Positions 24,200 through 33,523 of a stretch of DNA of 64,000 bases are shown here, one piece after another (the first letter of the stretch is position 1; every line of letters begins with the position of its first letter). The position numbers and the translations under genes were made by a program. The DNA is from Treponema_I sp045616125 (GTDB lineage: Bacteria > Spirochaetota > Spirochaetia > Treponematales > Treponemataceae), in the NCBI GenBank assembly GCA_045616125.1, contig JAZLGC010000003.1, positions 19,885 through 83,884 of the forward strand. The letters run 5' to 3'. The notes beneath the pieces are model-generated. The model worked only from the letters and a program-made list of their open reading frames with translations, was not told the origin of the DNA and searched no databases.

Positions 24200-26218
24200 A
24201 TGACCTATTATGTAGATATTTCCACCTTCCGCAGTGGAAACGGATCAAAAGACTACCCCTTCCGCACCATTTCTGAAGCCGCTAAAGTAGCCAAGGCCGG
24301 CGACACCGTTCTGGTTGCTCCCGGTGTATACCGTGAATGGGTAAACCCCGTTAATGCCGGAACCCCGGACGCTCCCATTACCTACAAATCCACAGAACCC
24401 CTTGCTGCCCACATTACCGGAGCAGAAACCGTATCCAACTGGACCAAAGTAGACGGTACCACCTGGGTAACCCGCATCGGTAACGGTCTTTTCGGTGATT
24501 TCAATCCCTATACCGCAAAAATCGAAGGTGACTGGTTCATGGCCAATGTCATGACTGCCCACCGCGGTGATGTGTACCTGAACGAAAAATCCATGTACGA
24601 AGTCCTGAGCCTTGAAGACTGCAAAAAAGGCGAAGTATATGAAGAATCATGGGATAAACCTTTCAGCGTATACAAATGGTATACCGAGCAGGATACCGAA
24701 AAGAACGAAACCGTTATCTACGCCAACTTCCAGGATAAAGATCCCACTAAAGAGAACGTAGAAATTGCCGTTCGCCCAGCCTGTTTCTATCCAAAGGCAG
24801 AAGGCATCGGTTACATCACCTTCAGTGGTTTTACCGTATCAAAAGCCGCTACCAACTGGGCTCCTCCAACGGCATATCAGGAAGGTATGATCGGTCCCCA
24901 CTGGTCAAAGGGTTGGGTAATCGAAGACTGCCATATTTACGAATCAAAATGCTGCGGTATCTCTCTGGGAAAATACCTGCAGCCGTATAACGATAACAAG
25001 TGGCTCCACAGAAAATACAAAGACGGAACCCAGACCGAACGCGAAAACGTATGTCAGGCACAGCTTGAAGGCTGGACCAAGGAAAAAATCGGCAGTCATA
25101 TTGTACGCCACTGTAACATCCATAACTGCGGCCAGTGCGGTATCGTAGGCCATCTGGGTGGAGTATTCAGCATTATTGAAGACAACCACATCCACCACAT
25201 CAACAACAAACAGAATCTGGCCGGCGCTGAAATCGGCGGTATCAAGATGCATGCTGCCATTGACGTTATCTTCCGCCGCAACCACATTCATGACTGCACC
25301 CGCGGTATCTGGCTTGACTGGCAGGCTCAGGGAACCCGCGTTACTCAGAACCTGTTCTACAACAACGTTATTCCCTATGTTAAACCCGGCGACAAAGGCG
25401 GTTTCATGGGTACCGGCCAGGACCTGCAGGTAGAAGTAAGCCATGGGCCAACCCTTATTGACCATAACTTCTTCCTGTCGGACTATGCACTGCATCTGCC
25501 GTCTCAGGGACATGCTGTTGTCCATAACTTTATCGGCGGTTCCATTACTGCCGTTGGCATCGGTACCAACAACGGAGCCAAAACCCTGAACAGCCCCCGC
25601 TATACACCTTATCACGTACCTCACGGCACCGGCATTGTGGGCTTTATGACATTCCTGCACGGAGACAGCCGGTACTACAACAATATTTTCGTACAGATGG
25701 AAGAACGTGAACCGCTGGCAAGTATGGTTGAACACCTGAAAGGTAACGACTGGCAGGACGGAAACCTGGATGTTGGTACCATTCCGTTTGAAAACTATCC
25801 GACTTTTGAAGAGTGGGATGCCCAGTTTGAAGGCTACTGCGGTATGGGTTCTGAACCCAGCGACCGTTACTACGATAAGCTTCCTGTATGGGCAGCAGGC
25901 AACGTGTACTTTAACGGCGCACAGCCCATGTCTAAAGAAAAGGATGCTATTGTAGACAGCGAACACAAAGTAACCTGGAGCGTAACGGAAAAAGATGGCT
26001 CTTGGGAATTCAAGACCAATGCCTTTGATCTGGTAAAGGGTCTGAAAAAGCCGCTTATTTCAACAGAAACTTTGGGAGAAGCCTTTGAGCCGGAACAGAA
26101 GTTCGAAAACCCGGACGGTTCACCCATCGTATTCAATGAAGACTACTTTGGTAACCACCGTGCTGATACGGCAACCCCCGGGCCTGTAGAAAACGGCGAA
26201 GCTACCATGCGTATTTGA
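24200..26218 (+). CDS. GH120-type beta-xylosidase (right-handed beta-helix)
   Basis: The 672-residue protein starts at the ATG at 24200, with AAAGGAG upstream. The opening (YYVDISTFRSGNGS, PFRTISEAAKVAKAGDTVLV, PGVYREWVNP) and the FGDFNPY and GDVYLN segments match my memory of XylC-type GH120 beta-xylosidases, built as a beta-helix with a long inserted region. Candidate catalytic residues are Asp373 in GIWLDW and Glu412 in VEVSHGP. There is no signal peptide, so it would act on imported xylo-oligosaccharides. It stands alone between two foldback elements. Confidence 0.82.
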   Translation: MTYYVDISTFRSGNGSKDYPFRTISEAAKVAKAGDTVLVAPGVYREWVNPVNAGTPDAPITYKSTEPLAAHITGAETVSNWTKVDGTTWVTRIGNGLFGDFNPYTAKIEGDWFMANVMTAHRGDVYLNEKSMYEVLSLEDCKKGEVYEESWDKPFSVYKWYTEQDTEKNETVIYANFQDKDPTKENVEIAVRPACFYPKAEGIGYITFSGFTVSKAATNWAPPTAYQEGMIGPHWSKGWVIEDCHIYESKCCGISLGKYLQPYNDNKWLHRKYKDGTQTERENVCQAQLEGWTKEKIGSHIVRHCNIHNCGQCGIVGHLGGVFSIIEDNHIHHINNKQNLAGAEIGGIKMHAAIDVIFRRNHIHDCTRGIWLDWQAQGTRVTQNLFYNNVIPYVKPGDKGGFMGTGQDLQVEVSHGPTLIDHNFFLSDYALHLPSQGHAVVHNFIGGSITAVGIGTNNGAKTLNSPRYTPYHVPHGTGIVGFMTFLHGDSRYYNNIFVQMEEREPLASMVEHLKGNDWQDGNLDVGTIPFENYPTFEEWDAQFEGYCGMGSEPSDRYYDKLPVWAAGNVYFNGAQPMSKEKDAIVDSEHKVTWSVTEKDGSWEFKTNAFDLVKGLKKPLISTETLGEAFEPEQKFENPDGSPIVFNEDYFGNHRADTATPGPVENGEATMRI

Positions 26219-26227
26219 AAAGTGAAA

Positions 26228-26507
26228 GGCGATGTCCGTAAAAAGTGTTGCTGAATGCTACGCAGCAACAAAGATTGTACAGGAATGCCACAAATCGAGA
26301 GGAGGGACAGTACAGACAAAAATTGTTGAAGCCCGGCGACCATGCGGTCAGCATGGACTATACATAGTTTCTACGCCGGGCTTCACCAATAGCGCTGATA
26401 TCGAGCGTTTTTGGATGTACTGGCAATCCGGTAGATTTGTGGACTTATGATGAGACCCTGAATCAAGTTCAGGGTGACTATAAGCAACACTTTTTACGGA
26501 CATAGCC
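26228..26507. mobile_element. IS1595-related foldback element (MITE) 4
   Basis: Ends GGCGATGTCCGTAAAAAGTG and the inverted CACTTTTTACGGACATAGCC bound 280 bp. Internal hairpins in order: GTTGCTGaatgctacGCAGCAAC, a stem of CCACAAATC with GATTTGTGG, AGCCCGGCG with CGCCGGGCT, and CCCTGAAtcaagTTCAGGG. Together they could fold into a branched structure. The right end abuts the T-tract of the ankyrin gene terminator. No exact target duplication is seen. Confidence 0.82.
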
Positions 26508-26539
26508 AAATAAAAAAGCTGCTCAGTAACGAGCAGCTT
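26508..26539 (-). terminator. Terminator of the ankyrin-repeat lipoprotein gene
   Basis: On the minus strand AAGCTGCTCgttactGAGCAGCTT is followed by TTTTTATTT, just after the stop codon at 26557. The foldback element starts directly after the T-tract. Confidence 0.85.
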
Positions 26540-26556
26540 CAAATCTTCAGATTACA

Positions 26557-29391
26557 TTATTTCAGCAGATCAAGAATTGCCTGGGAACGCTGCCAGCGGA
26601 CTGCTGTATTGTAGGCAGTTTCGCCGGATATATTCCTGATAGTTCGATCCATGCCCATGCTGATCAGACGTCTGATGGTGTTTTCATCAGCAGTACGTGC
26701 TGCATAGTGCAGAATTGTATCTCCCGAAACATCTTTTCTGGTACCGCAGGACTGTACCATGGCATTGAGAATTTCTGAGTTGCCGGTATCCAATGCCAGA
26801 CTTAATGCGCAGGTTCCACTGTTGTCAGATACAAATGGATCTGCATGGTTCTGGAGCAGAACTGAAGCTAATGTGGCTCTGCCAGTTTCAACGGCTTGGG
26901 TAAGAGGTGTTTTTCCTTCACTGTTACGGCGGTCAACTGGATATCCCATATCTATCAGCATGGTAAGAACCTCGTAAGAAACTTTATTCTGTACTGCCAG
27001 ATGAACCGGGGTGTTACCGTCAGAGTCACACAGGTTCAGATCATTACCCAGAACAGTTATTAAGATTTCAGAATTCTGTGTAAAAGCAAGGCTGAGTGGG
27101 GTTCGTCCGTGACTGTCACGGAACAGCGGCGATCCACCGGCATCGCGGATACAGGTAATCAGTTCTACATTACCAGTAGTAACTGCTTCATGATATGCAT
27201 TACGTCCGTACATTTCCTGAATATACACACTGGCCCCTTTCTGAAGCAGCAGATATACCAGCTCAACGTTTTCAGACTGAATGGCGTCCATTAGAACGGT
27301 ACGTCCGGTAACATCGCTGGCGTTAATGTCGGCTCCACTGTTTAAAAGCAGGGTTACAAGAGAAACACGTGATGATTTGGCTGCTTCATGTAACGGTGTT
27401 TTGCCGCTCATATTCTGGGCGTTAAGATCTGCACCACCCTTAATGAGCATGGTAGCAGCATCCTGTGCGTTCCAGCGGACACAGGCGTGAAGGGGAGTGT
27501 TTCCCAGATAATCGCGCTGATCCTGATAAGCACCCTGGGCTGCCAGAAGGTTAATGGTAGACGGGCTGTCTGCCTTAACTGCGCTGAACAGCGGACTTTC
27601 TCCAGTACTGTTCTGTTTGTTCAGATCTGCGCCTTTTTCACACAGTGCTTTTACTGCACTGTCAAGTTTCCATTCGGCTGCATAGTGCAATGGAGTGTTT
27701 CCAACACCGTCAATTGATGCAATAACTTCGCTGGAAAGCATCCAGTCCTGTACATCGCCACCTTTCATCAGTGCCAGACGGAGAGGAGAGTAGTTTTCGG
27801 TGTTACTTGAGAATACATCTGCTCCGCGGGATAAAAGCATTTCCCCGGCAGTTCTGTAATTATTGTTTACTGCAATAAACAGTGGAGTATCACCGTTGCG
27901 GTTTCGGGCATTTACATCAGCGCCGCATTCCATCATATATCGCAGTATTTCAGGGTCTGAGTTGTTCTCAATGGCGATATGCAGTGGGGTATTACCAAAT
28001 GAGTCACGGGTTGTAACGTTGTCGCGGCTGATAAGCATTCTGGTGCACTCTAGGCCATTTTTCAGTGCCAGGGTCAGCGGTGTGTTTCCATCGATGTCTT
28101 CAGCATGGATATCTGCATCAAGTTTTGCATAGAACTTAATGTGTTCCGGCCAGTTATTTTCTACGGCAAGGGCCAGTGGTGTTACACCTTTTTTATTGCG
28201 TTCGTTAATGTCTGCCATATGCAGTACAAATCGCTGAAGAATAGCCGGTGACATATTGGTAATGGTTGCAATATGCAGTGGAGTATCGCCATACAGATCT
28301 TTTACACGGGTAGATGCCCCGTTATCAAGAAGTAACTGATACATGGCATCGCGGTTTTCTGCAGGAGTGATGATTAAAAGTGGTGTTTTACCAATGGAAT
28401 CCTGGGCATTTACATCAGCACCATTCTGAATGAGCAGTTCTGCAATGTCCAGTTTTCCGTAACGTACGGCATTATGCAGTGCTGTTGCTCCTGACATATC
28501 TTTTGCATTTATCATGGCATTGCGTTCCAAAAGGTACCGTATTACTGCTGTATGGCCGTAAATTGCTGCCATATGCAATGGTGTCTGTCCATCATCAAAA
28601 CGCAGGTTAGGATTACGGGTTTTTACACTGTCTTCAAAGTAGCTGTATTCATTACGCATGGGCATAGCGTTGGCAATAAGCAGACGCTGTGCATTCTTTA
28701 TGGCAGAAAGGCAATTTCCTGCTGAAGTCAGTTTTTCTGCATTTTCATAGCAGAGAGAAAGCGGTGTATTTCCATTGTAATCTTCCTGACTCAGGGGGAG
28801 ACCCTTTTCAATACAATAGGTTAAAGCTTCAGTGTTGTTCCAGGCTGCAAAGTAATGAACCATACTGCGTCCCTGACTGTCAGTGTGGGTTGCATTGTAT
28901 GGAGTAATGACTGCACTGTAGTAGAACGGGTCTTTGGTATTGATTGCCAGTTCAAGAGCGGTGGTTCCAGTACCATCTTTTGCAAAAAGGGAATCACCGA
29001 TACCTGCTAAAAGTGAAGCACAATCTTTTGCTTCCAGTTTAATTGCCAGATGAAGTGGTGTATCACTGTCTCCATTTTTTATGGAAGTTTCAGCTCCCAT
29101 ATTCAGCAGAAATGAAACCATGTTGGGACTGTTCACCATAACAGCACAGTGAAGTGGAGTATTTCCATCATAATCAGTACTGTTAATCAGGTTATTATCG
29201 TTGGGATCAGCAGCAACCAGCATGCTTCTTGCATCTCCTTCGTATCCTGAAAGAATCAGTTCATGAAGGGTAGCTTTTCTTTCTTCGGTTACTGGTGCCT
29301 CCGCTTCCGGTGCACTGACACAGGAAGTAATGACAGCCGTAACAGCAAGGACTGCAACCAGATATTTGGCGCTTTTCATCCATTTTTTCAT
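26557..29391 (-). CDS. Large ankyrin-repeat lipoprotein
   Basis: The 944-residue product starts at the ATG at 29391, with GAGG upstream. A lipoprotein signal ends in VITSC (Cys20), followed by a short linker. The rest is more than 20 ankyrin repeats of about 33 residues with the GNTPLHxA and GADVNAxN signatures, ending at the C-terminus. It would form a long solenoid attached to a membrane, facing periplasm or surface. Such proteins act as protein-binding scaffolds; the partner is unknown. It is divergent from the OmpA-domain gene at 29522. Confidence 0.88.
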   Translation of the reverse strand: MKKWMKSAKYLVAVLAVTAVITSCVSAPEAEAPVTEERKATLHELILSGYEGDARSMLVAADPNDNNLINSTDYDGNTPLHCAVMVNSPNMVSFLLNMGAETSIKNGDSDTPLHLAIKLEAKDCASLLAGIGDSLFAKDGTGTTALELAINTKDPFYYSAVITPYNATHTDSQGRSMVHYFAAWNNTEALTYCIEKGLPLSQEDYNGNTPLSLCYENAEKLTSAGNCLSAIKNAQRLLIANAMPMRNEYSYFEDSVKTRNPNLRFDDGQTPLHMAAIYGHTAVIRYLLERNAMINAKDMSGATALHNAVRYGKLDIAELLIQNGADVNAQDSIGKTPLLIITPAENRDAMYQLLLDNGASTRVKDLYGDTPLHIATITNMSPAILQRFVLHMADINERNKKGVTPLALAVENNWPEHIKFYAKLDADIHAEDIDGNTPLTLALKNGLECTRMLISRDNVTTRDSFGNTPLHIAIENNSDPEILRYMMECGADVNARNRNGDTPLFIAVNNNYRTAGEMLLSRGADVFSSNTENYSPLRLALMKGGDVQDWMLSSEVIASIDGVGNTPLHYAAEWKLDSAVKALCEKGADLNKQNSTGESPLFSAVKADSPSTINLLAAQGAYQDQRDYLGNTPLHACVRWNAQDAATMLIKGGADLNAQNMSGKTPLHEAAKSSRVSLVTLLLNSGADINASDVTGRTVLMDAIQSENVELVYLLLQKGASVYIQEMYGRNAYHEAVTTGNVELITCIRDAGGSPLFRDSHGRTPLSLAFTQNSEILITVLGNDLNLCDSDGNTPVHLAVQNKVSYEVLTMLIDMGYPVDRRNSEGKTPLTQAVETGRATLASVLLQNHADPFVSDNSGTCALSLALDTGNSEILNAMVQSCGTRKDVSGDTILHYAARTADENTIRRLISMGMDRTIRNISGETAYNTAVRWQRSQAILDLLK

Positions 29392-29521
29392 ATATACCTC
29401 TGCATAATAATGTACGGGTGTATGTCTGTATGCTGAAAAACAAACAGACGGTCCTTTCAAATATCGGATAATCAGAGAATGATGTTTAGAAAAAGACGGA
29501 CAACTTGCCGATACTGATTAT

Positions 29522-31009
29522 ATGAATGTAACAAAAAAACGTAATTTGTTTTCCATACTGCTGATGTACTTTCTGCTTTCTTCAGTGATTCATGCTCAAT
29601 CTGCTGCACCGGTTTCTTTTACGTATACCGGTGAAGACGATACGTATATTCTGGTGGAACGTTCCAATCTGCGACGCTATGATAACGGCCGGTATTCTGG
29701 TGTCATGAATCGTGAAGTGCGTTCCTATGTGTATCCAGTTGATCCTCCGGCAGACTGTGCATCCAGTTTTAAATCTGATAAATGGTTCAGCGGTAATTTT
29801 ATGGTGTATGAAGGTACCCGGACTGCCGGCAGTTCCAGTACTGGTCTCGATGCCATGATGCCGTCCACGTTTCATATTAATGCTTCAGGAAAACTGACTG
29901 TTGTTCCAGCTATTGTTACCGGCACTTTGGGACCGGGGCGCGGTGCAAAAGCTTACGATACCGGATTTCCCAGTTACCGCAGTTTTCCCTCGTTTCCTCA
30001 ACAGCCGGTGCAGCCCGGTCAATGCTGGACGGCAGCCGCTGAACGAAGCGTCGATCCGTTAAATCATGGCATATTTACTCGTCTTGCCGTGCAGGTTCAG
30101 TATACCTATGTAGATGATCAGGTGTATAAAGGCATACCCTGTCGGCATCTGACAGCCAAATGGGCTACCCGTTATGGAGATGGAACTTTGGCTCATGACT
30201 ATGATGGTGATCCGAATCTTTTGAAGGCCACCGGTACTCATACTGCTGACATCATGGTAAGTATTGAAACTGGTGCTGCAGTCGTTATCAGTGATCTGCT
30301 GGATGAAACCTTTGTATATAAAGATGGCAGTCAGGTGCAGTTCAAAGGAACTACGCTGCTCTTTACAGAATATCCGCCTGCAGTAGAGCGTGATGTGGTA
30401 CTCCGTGCCCTGAACCGCATTGCAAAAGTTGATGAATCTATCGGTAACTCAGATCTGTATGGGGCCGCAGATCAGGCTCTCAGGACAACTGACCAGAGCC
30501 AACACAGGACCACTGAGCCTGTCGAAGTGTCCTCTCTTACTGATTCACGTCCCCGCATAACGGTACCCGGTGCCCGGGGGGCAGGTAGTACAGTTGCATC
30601 GTCGTCAGCTGCTTCAGCTGTATCTTCAGCGTCAGAAAGCAATATGATTGTAGAAGAAACTACTGCCGGCCTGCGGTTAAGTATCCGGAATCTGCAGTTT
30701 GCCCCGGATAGTGACCAGCTGCTTGCCGGAGAGAAAACCCGCCTTGATCAGATTGCGGAAGCTTTGAAAGAATGCGGTATCGGACAGTTTCTGGTGGAAG
30801 GACACTCTGCGGCCACCGGTAACCCTACAGGTGAAAAAAATCTGTCCATTGCCCGTGCCAGGAAAATCGTTGATGAGTTAACACGGCGGGGAATCGGAGC
30901 TGACCGGTTTCTGTATATCGGGTATGGTTCGGACCGGCCGGTGGCAGATAATGCTACCAGTGAAGGTAAGGCTCAGAATCGCCGTGTAGAGATAACGATT
31001 CTTGAATGA
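29522..31009 (+). CDS. Outer-membrane/periplasmic protein with C-terminal OmpA domain
   Basis: The 495-residue protein has a signal peptide (cleavage near VIHA/QSA). A beta-rich N-terminal region follows to about residue 310, then a low-complexity linker (about 320-380). The C-terminal OmpA-like peptidoglycan-binding domain is at about 385-495 (LQFAPDSDQLL, VEGHSAATG, LSIARARKIVDEL, GYGSDRPVADN, NRRVEI). It resembles Treponema OmpA-domain proteins that link envelope and peptidoglycan. A short palindromic repeat at 30507-30532 has been inserted in frame within the linker. Confidence 0.8.
   Translation: MNVTKKRNLFSILLMYFLLSSVIHAQSAAPVSFTYTGEDDTYILVERSNLRRYDNGRYSGVMNREVRSYVYPVDPPADCASSFKSDKWFSGNFMVYEGTRTAGSSSTGLDAMMPSTFHINASGKLTVVPAIVTGTLGPGRGAKAYDTGFPSYRSFPSFPQQPVQPGQCWTAAAERSVDPLNHGIFTRLAVQVQYTYVDDQVYKGIPCRHLTAKWATRYGDGTLAHDYDGDPNLLKATGTHTADIMVSIETGAAVVISDLLDETFVYKDGSQVQFKGTTLLFTEYPPAVERDVVLRALNRIAKVDESIGNSDLYGAADQALRTTDQSQHRTTEPVEVSSLTDSRPRITVPGARGAGSTVASSSAASAVSSASESNMIVEETTAGLRLSIRNLQFAPDSDQLLAGEKTRLDQIAEALKECGIGQFLVEGHSAATGNPTGEKNLSIARARKIVDELTRRGIGADRFLYIGYGSDRPVADNATSEGKAQNRRVEITILE
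30507..30532. repeat. REP-like palindrome inside a coding region
   Basis: GGACCACT (30507-30514) and AGTGTCC (30526-30532) flank GAGCCTGTCGA. The CACTGAGCCTGTCGAAGTG core is a widespread bacterial intergenic repeat. Here it is translated as HRTTEPVEVSSL within the linker of the OmpA-domain protein and keeps the frame. Confidence 0.65.
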
Positions 31010-31106
31010 TGATATCAGGTATAATGTGTAAAACGGTACACCAATCTACCGGTATCTGACATAATTACATTCATCTGTTGCATCTTTTTTTCCGATAGTA
31101 AACCGT

Positions 31107-31949
31107 ATGTGTATCCATTCTGCTTTTTTCAGAAAAAACTGTCTGGCTTTCTGCAGTCTTATTCTGACTGCCTCCACCGTATTTGCCGATGGACTTTCCC
31201 TTACTTCAGGCATCTATGATAACACACATCAACTTATTGTCATTTCAGACTCACTTCCTTCTCAAAAAATATGGAAAACGTTCAATACGTTCTGGTATGA
31301 CGGTCCCCATTCATTTCCGTCGACGGCCGCTGTTTCCTCACCTGTAGCGCAGATTGGCAATGATCTGTTCCTTGATTTCTGTATCCGGTATGGCAATGGA
31401 GACTCTGTATCCGGCGTGTGGCTGCCTGGTGGAAACTGCCGCCAGCTGACCATAACCGAAGGTTCCGATATTCCTGCACGGAAAACCCGTCTTTCAGGCT
31501 GGTATATTTCTGAGAAGGGAGCCGTATGGCAGATACCTTTCTGGCAGGTGGATGCAGATTATAATCCGGGAGAAACCGCTTCTTTCACTTATGAAGATGA
31601 TGGCAGAACTGTTACCGTACTGGTCCAGAAAATGGTACAGGTTGGGGGGCTGGTGTATACCTGTGCAACCGGACGCAGTACAGTGATTAGAAATCCACAG
31701 GCTGTTGAACCTGGTATCCTGGAAAAGGCACTCCTTTCTTCAGATGCTCAGGTACTGTCTTTTTCAGAACCGGTTTATTCACTGCTTACCAGTGACAGCA
31801 GTCAGCTGGATGCAATTATTACTGCACGAAATACGGAAATACATCCACCACGTTTTCTGTGGATATCACCCCGGGAGCCGGCAATTTACTCTGTTATTGA
31901 ACAGATGCCTCCTCATATTACGCCGGATTTGGATCATCCTCTGAACTAA
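31107..31949 (+). CDS. Secreted hypothetical protein
   Basis: The 280-residue protein has an N-terminal signal (about 1-27, ending TVFA/DGLS). The mature part is beta-rich (KIWKTFNTFWYDGPHSF, FLDFCIRYGNGDSVSG, FTYEDDGRTVTVLVQ). No family is recognised. It lies between the OmpA-domain gene and the motility cluster, on the same strand. An envelope role is plausible but unproven. Confidence 0.6.
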   Translation: MCIHSAFFRKNCLAFCSLILTASTVFADGLSLTSGIYDNTHQLIVISDSLPSQKIWKTFNTFWYDGPHSFPSTAAVSSPVAQIGNDLFLDFCIRYGNGDSVSGVWLPGGNCRQLTITEGSDIPARKTRLSGWYISEKGAVWQIPFWQVDADYNPGETASFTYEDDGRTVTVLVQKMVQVGGLVYTCATGRSTVIRNPQAVEPGILEKALLSSDAQVLSFSEPVYSLLTSDSSQLDAIITARNTEIHPPRFLWISPREPAIYSVIEQMPPHITPDLDHPLN

Positions 31950-32036
31950 TATTCAGTTTATGAGCAAAAAATTACCCCAGTTTACCGTTTTAATGAAAAA
32001 ACAGACTTTTTTGGTTTTTGGTGGCACAATAGAAGT

Positions 32037-32387
32037 ATGAGCTTACAGGAATTTTATGCAGTAATTGGCGGTGATTATGATTCAACGCTCAAAATACTGA
32101 AAACCGATGAACGTATCTTGAAGTTTGTCAAACTGAGTGCAGGTGATGATACATTTTCAAATTGCCAGGCTATGCTTGAACAAGGTAATATTCCTGAAGC
32201 TTTTCGTGCATCCCACTCGTTAAAAGGGGTATGCATGAATCTGGGGTATTCCCGTCTTGCAACAAGTGCCAGTGCTCTTACTGAAAATATCCGGGATGGC
32301 CTGCTGAAAGATAATACCATGGACTTGTTTGAAGTGGTAAAAACAGATTATCTTCAACTGATGGAAGCCATAAAGGAACTTGTGTAA
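32037..32387 (+). CDS. Hpt (histidine phosphotransfer) domain protein
   Basis: The 116-residue protein is a single four-helix Hpt domain with the phospho-accepting His in ASHSLKGVCMNLG (about His60). It has no other domain, so it would relay phosphate between a hybrid sensor kinase and a response regulator. It lies just upstream of flbD in the motility cluster, which suggests a phosphorelay acting on motility or chemotaxis. The cognate kinase is not in the window. Confidence 0.85.
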   Translation: MSLQEFYAVIGGDYDSTLKILKTDERILKFVKLSAGDDTFSNCQAMLEQGNIPEAFRASHSLKGVCMNLGYSRLATSASALTENIRDGLLKDNTMDLFEVVKTDYLQLMEAIKELV

Positions 32388-32392
32388 AAAAA

Positions 32393-32590
32393 ATGATCCA
32401 GGTAACAAGACTGAATAATACCCAGGTGTGGGTAAATCCCCACCAGATTGAATTTATTGAAAAGAACCCCGATGTTACACTTGTCATGCTCTCAGGAAAA
32501 TCACTGATTATTCGTGAGTCTGCAGAAGAAGTAATCGAACGTATTGTAGAGTACCGCAAAAAAATCGGGGCTTTTAAGAACGAACTGTAA
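32393..32590 (+). CDS. flbD: Flagellar protein FlbD
   Basis: The 65-residue protein has the FlbD-family core (MIQVTRLNNTQVWVNPHQIE, VTLVMLSGKSLIIRES). FlbD is a small conserved protein encoded before motA in spirochaete and Gram-positive fla operons; its role is unclear. It starts five bases after the Hpt gene stop. flgE and flgD, which usually precede flbD in Treponema, are not present here. Confidence 0.88.
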   Translation: MIQVTRLNNTQVWVNPHQIEFIEKNPDVTLVMLSGKSLIIRESAEEVIERIVEYRKKIGAFKNEL

Positions 32591-32638
32591 AATCTGCCGC
32601 TGATTCCCACTACTCCTCATATTTCTTGTAAAAATCAT

Positions 32639-32664
32639 TAAGACTTTTCCCCAGATTCCGATAC
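32639..32664 (+). promoter_or_regulatory. Possible sigma28-type promoter before motA
   Basis: TAAG (32639-32642), 14 bp, then TCCGATAC (32657-32664) resembles the FliA/SigD consensus (TAAA-N15-GCCGATAA). It lies 70 bp before the motA start in the 143-bp gap after flbD. The cluster also encodes a FliA/WhiG-type sigma factor. Confidence 0.4.
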
Positions 32665-32733
32665 AGAAGTTAAGGTGTATTCCCTTTGTGGGCGTGCACT
32701 GTTGTACTGAACTTCTTTTGGGAGGATTCCTCT

Positions 32734-33516
32734 ATGGATATAGCAACCATAATTGGTATCGTTGGTGGTGCTGCCATGATGCTTATGTCAGCAATGACAT
32801 CTGGTACACCACTGAGCGCAATTTTCGACTTACCGTCTGTTTTCATGACTGTAGGTGGTTCTTACTTTGCACTGTGGATTTGTGCACCTATGAAAAAGGC
32901 GCTGGGTCTGTTCGGTGTAATCGGTAAAACATTCAAGATTCCAAACTATGGTGAGCAGGCAATTGTTCAGAACATGGTTGCTCTTTCTGAAAAAGCACGC
33001 CGTGAAGGTATTCTTGCCCTGGAAGAAGGTCTTGAAGATCTTGATGATCCGTTCATGAAAAGCGGATTGCGTCTGGTAGTAGACGGTACTGACGGTAACG
33101 TTATCCGGGATATCATGAATAACGAGCTGAACCAGATGGAAGCCCGTCACTTTGAATGGATCAACATTGTTAACCAATGGGCAGGTTTTGCGCCGGGTTT
33201 TGGTATGATGGGTACCGTATTAGGTCTGATTGGTATGCTTCAGAACCTGGAAGATAAATCTTCTCTTGGTCCTAACATGGCAGTTGCACTGATTACAACA
33301 CTGTATGGATCTATGCTTGCCAACTGGCTGTTTTCTCCTTTTGCACAGAAGCTGACTATGCAGCATAACAATGAAGCAAAAGTTAAGGAAATGGTAATTG
33401 AAGGTGTTCTTTCAATCCAGTCTGGTGATAACCCCCGTATTCTGGCAATGAAACTGCTGACGTACCTTGATCCGGTTACCCGTAAGGCAATTGAAGCAGA
33501 CGTTCTGAAGGACTAA
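32734..33516 (+). CDS. motA: Flagellar stator protein MotA
   Basis: The 260-residue protein starts at the ATG at 32734 after GGGAGGA; the longer frame is not used. It has four membrane helices, a large cytoplasmic loop between helices 2 and 3, and the conserved AGFAPGFGMMGTVLGLIGML segment of helix 3. With MotB it forms the ion-driven stator around the periplasmic flagellar motor. It is followed by motB after 7 bp. Confidence 0.95.
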   Translation: MDIATIIGIVGGAAMMLMSAMTSGTPLSAIFDLPSVFMTVGGSYFALWICAPMKKALGLFGVIGKTFKIPNYGEQAIVQNMVALSEKARREGILALEEGLEDLDDPFMKSGLRLVVDGTDGNVIRDIMNNELNQMEARHFEWINIVNQWAGFAPGFGMMGTVLGLIGMLQNLEDKSSLGPNMAVALITTLYGSMLANWLFSPFAQKLTMQHNNEAKVKEMVIEGVLSIQSGDNPRILAMKLLTYLDPVTRKAIEADVLKD

Positions 33517-33523
33517 GGACTAT

